64,000 bases of DNA from contig NZ_CP102512.1 of NCBI RefSeq assembly GCF_024612015.1, forward strand, positions 186,001 to 250,000. The letters are read 5' to 3'. The notes below the pieces were generated by a model, which saw only the letters and a program-made list of their open reading frames with translations, searched no databases and was not told the origin of the DNA. Positions 33,952-43,141 of this stretch are shown here, piece by piece. The position numbers and the translations under genes are program-made. The stretch comes from Streptomyces sp. CA-210063. Lineage in GTDB: Bacteria; Actinomycetota; Actinomycetes; Streptomycetales; Streptomycetaceae. Every line of letters begins with the position of its first letter. Within the stretch, counting starts at the first letter, position 1.

Positions 33952-35034
33952 ATGCAGCAGCAACGCCAGCAAACGGCCCGGCGCAGTGCATCGGGCGCGA
34001 GGCGTTTTGTGAAGAGGAACGTCGCAATGGCCGTGGCGGTCACCGCGACGGCGGCCGTCCTGGTCTCGGCGCCCTCCGCGTCCGCAGGGACGGGACACGC
34101 GTACAGCACATCCGTTGTCACCGACATCACGACGGCGGCGAGGTTCGACTACGCCGCCGGCGAGATCCCCGAGAACATCACCGCCAACCCCGACGGCTCA
34201 GTGACCCTGTCCATGCTCGGCAGCTGCGCGGTGTGCGAGCGCACCCATGGGCCGCAGCTGATGCGCATAGACGCGTCCGGAGAGCGCACGGTGCTCGTCA
34301 CCGGGCAGGTGGGTGAGGCGATCAGCGGCAACGCCCGTGGCAGTGACGGCACCGTTTACTACGCGTTGTGGGCCCCGGGCAACGCGGCCAGGAACGGCGT
34401 GTACAAGCTGCTTGGCGACGGTACCCCGCAGCGCATCGCCGCTCTGCCCGCCGACGCGGGCCCCAACGGGCTGGCCGTCGACTCGGCCGGACGCACCCTC
34501 TACATCGCGGACAGCCTCAAGGGCACCATCTGGTCCGTTCCCGTCTCGGGCGGAGCGGTGACCCCGTGGCTGACCGATGCCGCGCTCGCGCCGGTGCCGA
34601 CCGAGGCCCTGCCGATCGGTGCCAACGGGCTCAGGTTCCACAACGGCGCTCTGTGGGTCAGCAACTTCAACAAGGGCACCCTGCTGCGCGTACCGATCAC
34701 CACCACCGGCGCGCCCGGCCCCGTCCGCCAGGTCGCGGGCGGCCTGCCCAACATCGACGACCTCAGCTTCCTGACCCCCCGCTCCGATGTGGTCTTCGCC
34801 GCGCAGAACGGATCCTCCTCGCAGAACGGTCCGGACAGGGTCCTGGTGATCTACCCGGACGGCACCTACAAGCCCGTCCTGACCAGCGCGGACGGCCTCA
34901 CCTCGCCCTCCGCCACCGCGGTCCGCGGCGACCAGTTGTACATCACCGACGGCGGGGTCCCCGAGCCCCACGACCCGAAACTGCAGACCGCCAGGATCAA
35001 CTTCCCGGCTCTCCTTGCAGGCGCAGCCCACTGA
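33952..35034 (+). CDS. Secreted SMP-30/gluconolactonase-like beta-propeller protein
   Basis: 360 residues from ATG at 33952 behind GAGGAGA. The N-terminus is a signal peptide (FVKRNVAMAVAVTATAAVLV, cleavage near SASAG at about 50). The rest has propeller repeats typical of SMP-30/lactonase proteins: NGLAVDSAGRTLYIADSLKG, ANGLRFHNGALWVSNFNKGT and a later DDLSFLTPRSDVVFAA. A lactone or sugar-acid hydrolase is likely, but the metal ligands cannot be assigned with confidence. It is co-directional with the SDR upstream and TetR downstream. Confidence 0.8.
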   Translation: MQQQRQQTARRSASGARRFVKRNVAMAVAVTATAAVLVSAPSASAGTGHAYSTSVVTDITTAARFDYAAGEIPENITANPDGSVTLSMLGSCAVCERTHGPQLMRIDASGERTVLVTGQVGEAISGNARGSDGTVYYALWAPGNAARNGVYKLLGDGTPQRIAALPADAGPNGLAVDSAGRTLYIADSLKGTIWSVPVSGGAVTPWLTDAALAPVPTEALPIGANGLRFHNGALWVSNFNKGTLLRVPITTTGAPGPVRQVAGGLPNIDDLSFLTPRSDVVFAAQNGSSSQNGPDRVLVIYPDGTYKPVLTSADGLTSPSATAVRGDQLYITDGGVPEPHDPKLQTARINFPALLAGAAH

Positions 35035-35087
35035 CCCGACCAGCGGAAGCCAGGGCGCAGGCCCCGGCTGCGATGGAGGAACACATC

Positions 35088-35675
35088 GTGCGGTACACAA
35101 AAGAACACAAACAGGAGACACGGCAGCGGATCATCACGACGGCCGGCCGCCGGCTCAAGCGCAACGGCATCGACGGCTCCGGAGTCGCGACCCTCATGAA
35201 GGACGCGGGCCTGACCAACGGCACCTTCTACGCCTACTTCGCCTCCAAGGACGAACTCGTCGCCACCGCGGTCGCCGACCAGATGCGCGCACAGCACGCG
35301 AACATCGTCGCGCACGCGGCCCCCGGCCGTGCCGGACTCGAACAGATCGTGCGCTGGTACTTCTCCACCGGACAGCGCGACACCGTCGAGGACGGCTGCC
35401 CCAACGCCGCCCTGCTCGACGAGATCGCACGGTCCACTGATCCCACCAGGCAGGCATACACCAACGGCGTACTCGTCCTCATCGACGACTTCGCCGCCCG
35501 ACTGGCACCCCACGATCCGCCCTCGGCGCGTCTGAAGTCACTCAGCCTCCTCGGCATGATGGCCGGGACACTGCAGCTCTCCCGCGCCCTCACCGACCGG
35601 CAACTCGCCGACCAGCTCCTCGAACAGGGCATCCGCAACGCCCTCGCACTCCTGGATGCCGAGCAGCACAACTGA
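35088..35675 (+). CDS. TetR-family transcriptional regulator
   Basis: 195 residues. GTG at 35088 is preceded by GGAGGA at ideal spacing, better than the ATG at 35073 which overlaps that sequence. The N-terminus RYTKEHKQETRQRIITTAGR is followed by the HTH GSGVATLMKDAGLTNGTFYA. The C-terminal domain (ALLDEIARSTDPTRQAYTNG) is of the AcrR/TetR_C_11-like type. It is third in the SDR-lactonase-TetR group and probably binds the TACGNNCGTA array upstream of the SDR. Confidence 0.88.
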   Translation: MRYTKEHKQETRQRIITTAGRRLKRNGIDGSGVATLMKDAGLTNGTFYAYFASKDELVATAVADQMRAQHANIVAHAAPGRAGLEQIVRWYFSTGQRDTVEDGCPNAALLDEIARSTDPTRQAYTNGVLVLIDDFAARLAPHDPPSARLKSLSLLGMMAGTLQLSRALTDRQLADQLLEQGIRNALALLDAEQHN

Positions 35676-35695
35676 GACGCCATCCGCGTACCGAT

Positions 35696-35821
35696 CAGAA
35701 GCTGGTCCGGTCGAACAAGGCCGGCGGCTCCCTCGACAGCCGCATCCGCTTCGCCGTCGAGATCGCCACCGCCGTGGCAGACGAGATCGGCCACACCGAC
35801 CACCCCACCCACACCGCCTGA
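35696..35821 (+). pseudogene. Old yellow enzyme (NADH:flavin oxidoreductase) scrap
   Basis: Reads KAGGSLDSRIRFAVEIATAV, then ADEIGHTDHP, which matches the GGSLENRxRFxxEVxxAVxxxIG segment of OYE-family alkene reductases. Only about 40 codons remain, with no start and a stop soon after. Confidence 0.6.
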
Positions 35822-35883
35822 CAAACCCCGGCCATACCGGTCTTGGCGGGCCGGTATGCCAATTGGCCCCATGGAGGTGACAA

Positions 35884-36801
35884 ATGTCTGAGCGCACTGC
35901 AGTCGAACTGAGCCCGGAAGCGATCCAATTCGCGGAATGGCTGGCCACAGGGGCGAATCCCCCGTCCGAGTTGGATGCGGCGCGCATCCAGGCGGAGCAG
36001 GTCCATCTCGCGGCCCGGGAACCGGAAGGCGTCACCTATCGGGAGGTGGACGCGGGCGGCGTTCTGGGAATCTGGTGCGAACCCGTCGACGCCAACACCG
36101 ACTACGTCCTCCTGCACAGTCACGCCGGGGGCTCCGTGGTGGCGTCGGCACACGTCGACCGAAAGCTCGCCGGCCACATCGCCAAGGCCGCCGGGGCCCC
36201 TGTACTGGTCATGGACTTCCGGCGGGCACCGGAACACAAGTACCCGGCCCAGGTCGACGACGCGGAGGCGGCCTTCAACTGGCTGCTGTCCGAAGGGTAC
36301 GAGCCGGGGAACATCATCACGATCGGCCACTCGATCGGCGGGTTCATCGCCGTCGCCCTGGCGCTTCGCCTCCGCGACAAGAAGCAGCCCCTGCCCGGCG
36401 CCATCGTGTCGATCTCCCCCTGGTGCGACCTCGAGATCGCCAACGAGACCATCGAGGCCAACGCCGGGACGGACAAGATCCTCAGCAAGGGTCTGCTGGA
36501 GTTCTTCCGGGAGTCCTGGATCGGCGGCACGGGCATCGAGTTCACGGACACCCGGATCAACCTGAATCGGGCGGACCTGAGCGGTCTTCCCCCGACCCTC
36601 GTCTCCTGGGGAACGTACGAGGTCCTGGCCGGTGAGGACGAGGAGTTCGCCGCCCGCGTCAAGGACGCCGGAATCGACACGGCGACCGTCGTGGTCCCCG
36701 GCGGCCAGCACTCGTACGTCTACGGCGCCGGCCGCATTCCGGAGACCGACGCCGCCATCGCACAGATCGGCGCGTGGGTCCGCGAGAAGACGAAGATCTG
36801 A
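35884..36801 (+). CDS. Alpha/beta hydrolase (HSL-type esterase) with variant motifs
   Basis: 305 residues from ATG at 35884 with GGAGGTG upstream. The fold and spacing match hormone-sensitive-lipase esterases, but the oxyanion motif is HSHAGGSV rather than HGGG, and the nucleophile elbow is IGHSIGGFIA rather than GDSAGG. DFRRAPEHKYPAQVDDAEAA is classic for the family. The catalytic Asp is probably in the GEDEEF segment (VLAGEDEEFAARV) and the His in GGQHSYVYG. A strong terminator follows, so it is transcribed alone. Small-ester or lactone substrates are possible. Confidence 0.85.
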   Translation: MSERTAVELSPEAIQFAEWLATGANPPSELDAARIQAEQVHLAAREPEGVTYREVDAGGVLGIWCEPVDANTDYVLLHSHAGGSVVASAHVDRKLAGHIAKAAGAPVLVMDFRRAPEHKYPAQVDDAEAAFNWLLSEGYEPGNIITIGHSIGGFIAVALALRLRDKKQPLPGAIVSISPWCDLEIANETIEANAGTDKILSKGLLEFFRESWIGGTGIEFTDTRINLNRADLSGLPPTLVSWGTYEVLAGEDEEFAARVKDAGIDTATVVVPGGQHSYVYGAGRIPETDAAIAQIGAWVREKTKI

Positions 36802-36808
36802 CCGAGCG

Positions 36809-36855
36809 GTCCCGGTCCGGCAGGCGCAAGAGCCGCACGCCTGCCGGACCGGGAC
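36809..36855 (+). terminator. Strong intrinsic terminator
   Basis: GTCCCGGTCCGGCAGGCG (36809-36826) pairs perfectly over 18 bp with 36838-36855, loop 11 nt, starting 8 nt after the esterase stop codon. No U-tract, which is common in Streptomyces. Confidence 0.85.
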
Positions 36856-37403
36856 GGGGGGAACGGACGCGAACGTGGCCTGCGGTGGCGGGCAGGTCCG
36901 CATCGCCCGCGAGCTCGTCCCGATCCGGCAGGCGCGTGGCCGGGACGGCCGACCACGACGGCGGCTTCAGCTACGCGCGCACCGCCGCGCGACCAAGCTC
37001 GCTGCGGTGGGTCGGAGACCGGCCGGCGAAGTCGCCCGGAGGTTCTGGGCCAGCCTCGCCGACGACATCGCGGTCGGAAGGCGACGCCAGAGTTCGGCGC
37101 GTGACGCGGCAGCTCACCGAACTCGTCGCCGAGCGCACCGACGCCGCACGCGACACGGCTCCGCGTCTGATGGCCGACGTGGTATCCGCCGCGCTGCGGA
37201 CGCCCGTCGAGATGCGGGCAACGGGTGATACCGACGTCTCACTGCCCGATCCGGTCCGCGAGAGTCTCACGCAGCTGTGCGCCGGCCTTCCCGTCGTCGG
37301 TGTCGCACCGGCTTCACAACCGTCCCCGCTCTCGACGCCGACCACCCGCCGGGTGGCCAGACGATTCCCTACACCCTCGATGAGGGGAAAGAACGAGGAC
37401 CCG
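36856..37403. other. 548-bp gap with a decayed coding stretch
   Basis: No intact gene. One frame at about 37098-37300 reads RQLTELVAERTDAARDTAPR, then LMADVVSAALRTPVEMRATG, which looks like real protein but lacks a start and runs on into the next gene's frame. Family not recognised. Confidence 0.3.
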
Positions 37404-38324
37404 ATGAGTACCTTCCACCCCGATCTCAAACGAGGTCGCTTCATCCCCAATGTGTCCTACGGACGTCTGTCGTCGCGCCTCGTGCGCAGCGTGAAGTGGC
37501 GCGCGACCGATCCAGGGCCGGACGTCACGGTCCAGGAGATCGTCGTGCCCGGGCCGAAGGGCGCGCCGTCCGTCTCGCTTCGCGTCTTCCAGCCGACCGG
37601 CCTGAAGACAGCGGCTCCGGCGCTGCTCTGGGTACACGGAGGCGGGCTGATCTTCGGCGCACCCGAGCAGGACGACCGTACGAACATCGCCTTCGCCCGC
37701 GAGCTCGGCATCACCGTCGCCGCGGTCCGTTATCGACTGGGGCCGGACCACCCCGCGCCCGCCGCGGTCGAGGACGCCTACGCCGCGCTGCGTGGCCTGG
37801 TCGAGCGCGCGAGCGACCTGCGCATCGACATCGAACGCATCGCGATCGGCGGTGCCAGCGCCGGCGGCGGAATCGCCGCGGCCCTCGCCCTGCTCGCCCA
37901 TGACCGGGCCGAGATCCGCCCGGCGTTCCAACTGCTCCTCTACTCCATGCTGGACGACCGCACGACGACGAGAACCGACCTGGACACCCTCAAGGTGCGC
38001 GTCTGGACGCCCAAGAGCAACCGGTACGGCTGGTCGTCCTACCTCGGCGACGCCGTCGCGGGCCCCCACGTCTCCCCGTACTCGGCCGCGGCCCGCCGCG
38101 AGGATCTCACCGGTCTTCCTCCGGCCTGGATCGGCGTCGGCACCCTCGATCTCTTCCACGACGAAGACGTCGAGTACGCGCGCCGACTCAGTGACAGCGG
38201 CGTCCTCTGCGACCTCGACGTCGTCCCCGGCGCTTTCCACGGCTTCGACCTGGTGTTTCCCAAGGCCGAGGTCTCGCGGGAGTTCTGGCGCCGGCAGGCA
38301 CGAGCGCTGAAGGGCGCGCTGTGA
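37404..38324 (+). CDS. Alpha/beta hydrolase (HSL-type esterase/lipase)
   Basis: 306 residues from ATG at 37404 (MSTFHPDLKRGRFIPNVSYG). Canonical family IV motifs: oxyanion LLWVHGGGLIFGAP, RYRLGPDHPAPAAVEDAYAA, nucleophile IGGASAGGGIAAAL, acid DLFHDEDVEYARR, and base GAFHGFDLVF. There is no signal peptide, so it is cytoplasmic. The frame is open upstream of 37404, but that extension is not HSL-like. Unlike the esterase at 35884 its catalytic motifs are standard. Confidence 0.9.
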   Translation: MSTFHPDLKRGRFIPNVSYGRLSSRLVRSVKWRATDPGPDVTVQEIVVPGPKGAPSVSLRVFQPTGLKTAAPALLWVHGGGLIFGAPEQDDRTNIAFARELGITVAAVRYRLGPDHPAPAAVEDAYAALRGLVERASDLRIDIERIAIGGASAGGGIAAALALLAHDRAEIRPAFQLLLYSMLDDRTTTRTDLDTLKVRVWTPKSNRYGWSSYLGDAVAGPHVSPYSAAARREDLTGLPPAWIGVGTLDLFHDEDVEYARRLSDSGVLCDLDVVPGAFHGFDLVFPKAEVSREFWRRQARALKGAL

Positions 38325-38383
38325 GTGCCGACCGAAAATGAAGGCAGATGGACACGCAGACCGCGGAGAAGGGTTCCGTCCCC

Positions 38384-38475
38384 ACGGCGGCGGCAACGGG
38401 ATCGGGCGGGAAGTGGTACTCGGACTCATCTCCCACGGTGAGCGCGTAGCTGCCGTCGACCTCAGTGAGATGGCT
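38384..38475 (+). pseudogene. SDR N-terminal scrap
   Basis: Reads GGGNGIGREVVLGLISHGER, then VAAVDLSEM, the cofactor-binding start of a short-chain dehydrogenase (the Thr of TGGGxGIG is lost). Nothing of the catalytic domain follows. Confidence 0.5.
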
Positions 38476-38499
38476 GGGATCAGTGGACTCCGGAAGGGC

Positions 38500-38830
38500 T
38501 CAGGCCCTGCGTTTCGGCTTCCGCCCCGCCGTCTCTTTGGCGGCCGGCTTCCTCGCTGCCAGGTTCGCGGTCATCCTGGGCACCGCCTTGTTCCTGGGTT
38601 TCGGCATCTCGTGCACGTCGGCCTCGGTGTCCTCGCCGCGGGATGCCCAAGTGCGGGCGACCGTCTCCTGCAGGGCGTCCATCAGGTCCGCCACCTGCCC
38701 CGGCGACCTGCTCGGGCACCGGGGACTCGGGCAGCGCATGGCCCTCGCGCTTGGCCGCGAGCAGCTCATTCAGGCCGTCGGTGTACCGGTCGCGGAAGCC
38801 CTCCAGGTCCCCGGGCTCAAGGCAGCCCCA
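38500..38830 (-). pseudogene. Ku-family NHEJ protein, C-terminal fragment
   Basis: The minus strand gives GFRDRYTDGLNELLAAKREG, then HALPESPVPEQVA. After a frame change near 38705 it reads GQVADLMDALQETVARTWAS and a Lys/Arg/Ala-rich tail (ARKPAAKETAGRKPKRRA). This is the C-terminal helix and basic extension of bacterial Ku. The DNA-ring core is absent. Streptomyces genomes often have extra Ku genes on the arms; this one is dead. Confidence 0.65.
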
Positions 38831-38904
38831 CCCTGTTTTCCCTGATCAAGGGCATAGAAGCCACCGCAGGAGCAGAGGCGCGGCAGTCATTCCGGCGGCA
38901 GCAT

Positions 38905-39383
38905 TCAAGGCGTCACGGGGAGGGAAGCCACGCAGCCGCCGTGGTGGAGAGCTTCGCGCAGGGTGGCATTCTCCGCTTCGAGTTCGGCGTTTCGCAGGCT
39001 CAGCGCCTGGATGTGGTCGGCGTAGGCGGCGGTGGTGGCGCGTGCCTCCCGTTGCTCGGCCGCATGTTGGGAGCGCAGCATTCGGTCGGCCTTCTTGAGG
39101 TGGGCGATGTCCGCCGTCAGGGTGTCCGTATGCGGGCGGGCGCGTCCGGTGTCCGGAGCAGTCCGGTAATGATCTTCGCCAGGGGTGAGCGGCAGTAGGT
39201 GGCGCGCGAGATACCGGCTTCCGTGCACAGCGTGGAGACAGTCAGGGCGCTGCTGGTGTGTTCGGGGCTGCCGGTCACGATCCGCTCGAAGGGGTGCACG
39301 ACAGCCTGGTCAGTGCCCGGCCGCACGGGAATGCCGGCGTGTTCCAGGGCGTGCCGCAGCCTCAATGCCGCGGGGTCATTCAT
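38905..39383 (-). pseudogene. Tn554-type TnpC-like (DUF6262-like) protein, frameshifted
   Basis: Starts MNDPAALRLRHALEHAGIPV at 39383, overlapping the stop of the tnpB-like frame by ATGA. The HTH-like LTVSTLCTEAGISRATYCRS follows. Near 39140 the frame changes and continues DTLTADIAHLKKADRMLRSQ, then a coiled coil (LRNAELEAENATLREALHHG). Size and layout match the small accessory TnpC of Tn554-like elements. Confidence 0.6.
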
Positions 39384-40095
39384 GCGTCGAGGCTGCCGGT
39401 GGCGGTGAGTTCTGCGATGGCGTGGTCGAGGTCGGCGATGTGGGTGGTCAGCGAGGCGGTCTGGAGGCGGGACAGCCATGCCGGGCGTCGAGCGGGCGCT
39501 GGGCGGCAGGACGCCAACCACACGTCGCTGTCCCCGGACAAGGCCACCGCGACCTCCTCGGGGGGCGGTTCGGCCGCAGAGGTATTCCAGTCGGCGGCCT
39601 TGGTCGTCAAGAACGACGGGCGCTTCCAGCGCGGCTTCCAACGCCTCGCGCAGGCCCTTCTCGACGGCTTCCTCATGCAGCGGACGGTGCGCTTCGATGT
39701 CGGCGCAGTGCTTGGCCGCTACCCGAGGGCTGTGGCCCTCGGTGAAGTCCTCCAGCACTCCTCCGGTCTGCTGGTAGCGGCACGACTTGTAGGTCTTGCG
39801 CAGCCGCCGCAGGTTCAGCGACGCCTCTTCGCCGGATGCCTCGAAGAGGGAGGTGAGGTGGTGGCGTTCGAGGAATGCCTGCTTCACCGGGCCGAGGGGG
39901 GTGGCCCGGTGACGGCCGAAGGTGGCGATCACCTCGCCGCTGCGCAGCGTGTGAGCGCACAGCAGGTCCGTGTCGACCAGACGGCGGCCGTGAGCGGTCA
40001 GCCGCATCGCGAGGCGGATCAGGCCGCCCGGCTGGTGCACGGCGCCGCCGTCAGCCACCCGCAGCGTCTTGCGCGACTGGCCGAGGGCCCGGTTC
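39380..40095 (-). pseudogene. Tn554-type TnpB-like tyrosine integrase, C-terminal remnant
   Basis: Reads LIRLAMRLTAHGRRLVDTDL, HRATPLGPVKQAFLERHHLT, LNLRRLRKTYKSCRYQQTGG and SPRVAAKHCADIEAHRPLHE. This is the C-terminal half of the large integrase of three-gene Tn554-like elements. A frameshift near 39590 shifts the end (EEVAVALSGDSDVWLASCR). The N-terminal half and the partner tnpA are missing. Confidence 0.6.
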
Positions 40096-40104
40096 TTGTC
40101 GAGC

Positions 40105-40265
40105 CGTCCGTAAGACGACTCCCGGACGGGGAGAGTCCGGCAGAACCGGTGAGCGGTCGAGGCGGGACTGGGCGATGCGGCTGAGCGGGTGGTATCGGTC
40201 GGCGATCTCCTGCAGGGGCCACAGGCAGACGGGAGCCTTTGCGTTGCGGGCACCGACGCTGTCAC
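40105..40265 (-). pseudogene. PaaX-like regulator scrap
   Basis: The minus strand reads CLWPLQEIADRYHPLSRIAQ, then SRLDRS and (next frame) GSAGLSPS. This is nearly identical to HLWPLQEIADRYHRLSRIAQ of the intact PaaX-like gene at 45656-46531. It is fused to the tnpB remnant, so a second PaaX-like paralogue was broken here. Confidence 0.6.
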
Positions 40266-40319
40266 CTGATCAGGTGATCAGGTGGTCAGTGGCCACGCTG
40301 AAGGAGCTCGTCGGCTCGG

Positions 40320-42239
40320 TCACGTGGACCCGGTGCTCGTACGGGCGGGCGACGACGTCCTGCGGTCTTCGTCCGGCGCCGGGTCGGCCGGTCCGGGCAA
40401 CCCGCTGGGACCGGCTCCTGGGACCGGGCGTCCGAGGGCCGACTCGGTGCTCTCGCCGAGGAAGCCTCCCGACTGGTGCTGCCACAGCTTGGCGTAGGCA
40501 CCGTTCGCCGTGAGCAGCTCCTCGTGAGTGCCCTGCTCGACGACGCTTCCGCGGTCGAGGACGACGAGACGGTCCATGCCGGCTACGGTGCTCAGACGGT
40601 GGGCGACCACGAGGGCCGTACGTCCGTCCATCAACCGCCACAGGGCGTCCTGGACGAGGAGCTCGCTCTCCGAGTCCAGCGCGCTGGTCGCCTCGTCGAG
40701 CAGCAGGATCGGGGCGTCGCGCAGGATGGCCCTGGCGAGGGCGACGCGTTGGCGCTGGCCGCCCGAGAGTTTCACTCCCCGCTCCCCCACCAGAGTGCCG
40801 AAGCCATCGGGTAGTTGGTCGGCGAACTCCGTGACGTGCGCGGCCGCGGCCGCGGCGTGGATCTCCTCGTCGGTGGCGCCGGGCCGGGCGAAGGCGATGT
40901 TGTCCCGCAGGCTGCGGTGGAACATGGCGGGTTCCTGCGGGACGTAGGCGATCAGTGAGCGCAGGTCGGTCTGGCGCAGCCGGCTGATGTCCTGCCCACC
41001 GATCAGGATGCGTCCGTCGTCGACGTCCGACATCCGCAGCAGGAGCCGGGTGAGTGTGGTCTTGCCGCCGCCGGACCTGCCGACCAGACCGATACGTGCG
41101 CCTGCGGGCACATCCAGGTCGAGTCCCTGGAAAATCGGCTTCGCGCCCCCGTGAGCGAAGGTCACCGCCTCGAAGCAGACGCCGGTGTCCCGCGGTGCGA
41201 GCGGTTCGGGATCCGTCGGGTCGAGCACGGTGGGCGGATCCAACAGCAGCTCGGTGAACTGCGCGGCCTCGGTCATCGAGCTTTCCAGACGCCGGTAGAT
41301 CTGGTTGAACTCGAACATGATCTGGGTCGCGTTGGAGTAGTAGGTGAAAGCGACGACGACCTCCTCCACTCCCTGGCCCGAACCACCGAAGACGATGGCG
41401 ACCAACAGACCCAGCACGTTGGTCAGCACGGACATGGGGGCGATCAGGGTGTCGACGCGCAGATTGCCGTAGTCCCACGACCTCAGCGTCAGGCGCCGGG
41501 AATCCGCGACACGGCTGCGGTGTTCGCCGGCCTCCCGCCGCTCGGCCGCGAACGCCCGGATGGTCTCCATGTTCGTGAGGCTGTCGGCGACGTGGCCGGA
41601 GACCCGGGCGATCGCCGCCTCACGGTCGTTGACGAGCCTCTGCCGGCGACGGATCAGAGGTGTCGCGGCTGCCACGGTCAGCACGATCATCACAAGAAGG
41701 CCGGCGACGAGCATCGGTTCGTAGCTCCACAGCACCACGGCACCGAACACCAGGGGGACGAGACTGCCCACGATCCGGTACGTCACCGTGTCGACGAAGT
41801 CCTCGAAGCGCTTGCCGAAGCTCAGCACCCGTTTGGTCAGGGAGCCGGCGAAGTTGTCATGGAAGAATGCCGCGTCCTTGGCGAGGAGTTCATCCATACC
41901 ACTCACGTACAGGTGTTCCATACCGAGGGCGTCCACGCGGTTCAGGCAGTACTGCCCGACCCGCCACACGGCCTCGGCGAGCAGCAGCGTCACGCCGAAG
42001 CCCAGCACGTACGGCAGCGCCGAGCTGAGGGTGAGACCTCCTTCGTCGGCGGCCTGTCCTGCCAGTTTGGCGATCAGGAGGGGCGCGACGTAGCGGATGC
42101 CGATGTTGCCCACGGCCGGCAACAGCAGCGCGGGCAGGGCCAGCCGTCGTAGTCGTAGCAGTTCCCGGCCGTAGCGGCGCAGTGCCAGAACGACCGCGCT
42201 CCTGCCCGGCGTCGGACCTGGCATATCTGTTGTCCCCAT
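40320..42239 (-). CDS. ABC exporter, fused membrane and ATPase domains
   Basis: 639 residues from ATG at 42239 (MGTTDMPGPTPGRSAVVLAL). The N-terminal half is a six-helix type I exporter domain (LALPALLLPAVGNIGIRYVA, LVPLVFGAVVLWSYEPMLVA). The ATPase has Walker A VGRSGGGKTTLTRLLL, signature VKLSGGQRQRVALARA, Walker B PILLLDEATSALD, and H-loop ALVVAHRLST. It is a half-transporter, so it acts as a homodimer or with an unlinked partner. There is no lantibiotic or peptidase domain. The substrate cannot be read from context. Confidence 0.93.
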   Translation of the reverse strand: MGTTDMPGPTPGRSAVVLALRRYGRELLRLRRLALPALLLPAVGNIGIRYVAPLLIAKLAGQAADEGGLTLSSALPYVLGFGVTLLLAEAVWRVGQYCLNRVDALGMEHLYVSGMDELLAKDAAFFHDNFAGSLTKRVLSFGKRFEDFVDTVTYRIVGSLVPLVFGAVVLWSYEPMLVAGLLVMIVLTVAAATPLIRRRQRLVNDREAAIARVSGHVADSLTNMETIRAFAAERREAGEHRSRVADSRRLTLRSWDYGNLRVDTLIAPMSVLTNVLGLLVAIVFGGSGQGVEEVVVAFTYYSNATQIMFEFNQIYRRLESSMTEAAQFTELLLDPPTVLDPTDPEPLAPRDTGVCFEAVTFAHGGAKPIFQGLDLDVPAGARIGLVGRSGGGKTTLTRLLLRMSDVDDGRILIGGQDISRLRQTDLRSLIAYVPQEPAMFHRSLRDNIAFARPGATDEEIHAAAAAAHVTEFADQLPDGFGTLVGERGVKLSGGQRQRVALARAILRDAPILLLDEATSALDSESELLVQDALWRLMDGRTALVVAHRLSTVAGMDRLVVLDRGSVVEQGTHEELLTANGAYAKLWQHQSGGFLGESTESALGRPVPGAGPSGLPGPADPAPDEDRRTSSPARTSTGST

Positions 42240-42337
42240 CACACTCCCGGAGGTTCGGAAGACGGAAGTGTCCCGTCCGGGGAGGCTCGCAGTCCAGGCA
42301 TTTAACGCGGAATGGCGAGAACCGGACACTGCTGCAT

Positions 42338-42526
42338 TCAGCCGTACGCAGCGGGGCATATCCAGTGGTGAGGTCGTGGTGGTCGGTGGGGCCGTCGTCG
42401 TGGTTCCGGGCCGGCGCACGGCGGCTCGGGGTCAGAGACACCGGCCGCCCAGTACCAGGCGTCCTTCTGGGGCGCCGGGAAGGCGGCGGGGTCGACGGCC
42501 GGTGTCACCCGGCTGTCGTCGACCAT
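42338..42526 (-). CDS. Short ORF with good ribosome-binding site, 62 aa
   Basis: ATG at 42526 follows AAAAAGGAAG at good spacing. The first 30 residues (DDSRVTPAVDPAAFPAPQKD, then AWYWAAGVS) look like a true N-terminus, but the rest is Arg/Pro-rich. It may be the head of a gene whose body was deleted. It lies between the DHFR-like gene and the ABC exporter in the same direction. Confidence 0.35.
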   Translation of the reverse strand: MVDDSRVTPAVDPAAFPAPQKDAWYWAAGVSDPEPPCAGPEPRRRPHRPPRPHHWICPAAYG

Positions 42527-42562
42527 GGCGGCGACTTCCTTTTTCGGAGTGCGAATGGCGTC

Positions 42563-43141
42563 TCAGACATGCAGGCTGGGCCGGTAGATGAGCTCTTGGA
42601 TGTGGCCGTCGAGCGTCCGGCACTCGATCAGCTCGAGGTCGAAGTCGGCCGCACCCTGGAAGATCGGGTCCAGCCCGGTCCGACCGGTGATCACGGGGAA
42701 GAGCGTCACCTGGACGCGGTCGACCAGACCGGCGGCCATCAGCGCCCGGTTCATCGACAGGCTGCCGTGCGAGCGCAGCGGCACCTCGGACTCCTCCTTG
42801 AGCCGAGCGACGACGTCGACGGCGTCGCCGCACACGAGGTTCGCATCGGGCCAGTCGAGGGACCCTTCCAGTGTGCTCGACACCACCGTTGCCGGCAGGC
42901 TCCTCATCCGTGTGACCCATGGGTCACGCACCTCGGACCCCTCGTTGCTCGAGGCCAGCATCCGCGCGAACGCCCGGTACGTGTTGGCTCCGAAGACCAT
43001 CCGCTGCTCCTCGCGGTACAGGGCGAGGCGGTGGTCGAGGAGCTCGGGACCCTGCTTGCCCCAGTAGCCGGTCCAGTTGCCGCCCGCGGCGCCGAAGCCG
43101 TCGAGGCTGGAAAAGACGTCGAACGTATAAGTAGCGGTCAT
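42563..43141 (-). CDS. Dihydrofolate reductase/RibD C-terminal-like reductase
   Basis: 192 residues from ATG at 43141 with GAGGAGAG upstream. The N-terminus TATYTFDVFSSLDGFGAAGG, the cofactor region RMVFGANTYRAFARML, and the C-terminal GLVDRVQVTLFPVITGRTGL are typical of the RibD_C/DHFR-like family common in Streptomyces. The segment before MTATYT is out of family, so the later start is used. It probably reduces a pterin-like or other small substrate with NADPH; no riboflavin or folate gene is adjacent. Confidence 0.88.
   Translation of the reverse strand: MTATYTFDVFSSLDGFGAAGGNWTGYWGKQGPELLDHRLALYREEQRMVFGANTYRAFARMLASSNEGSEVRDPWVTRMRSLPATVVSSTLEGSLDWPDANLVCGDAVDVVARLKEESEVPLRSHGSLSMNRALMAAGLVDRVQVTLFPVITGRTGLDPIFQGAADFDLELIECRTLDGHIQELIYRPSLHV

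Noticed and set aside
40263..40276. CACCTGATCAGGTG palindrome
   Set aside because: It lies in the debris between the PaaX-like scrap and the ABC stop codon, where no promoter is expected; no regulator can be linked to it.
42338..42526. Idea that the 62-aa ORF is a secreted peptide precursor exported by the ABC transporter downstream
   Set aside because: No leader cleavage motif, no modification enzymes, and the C-terminal half looks non-coding.
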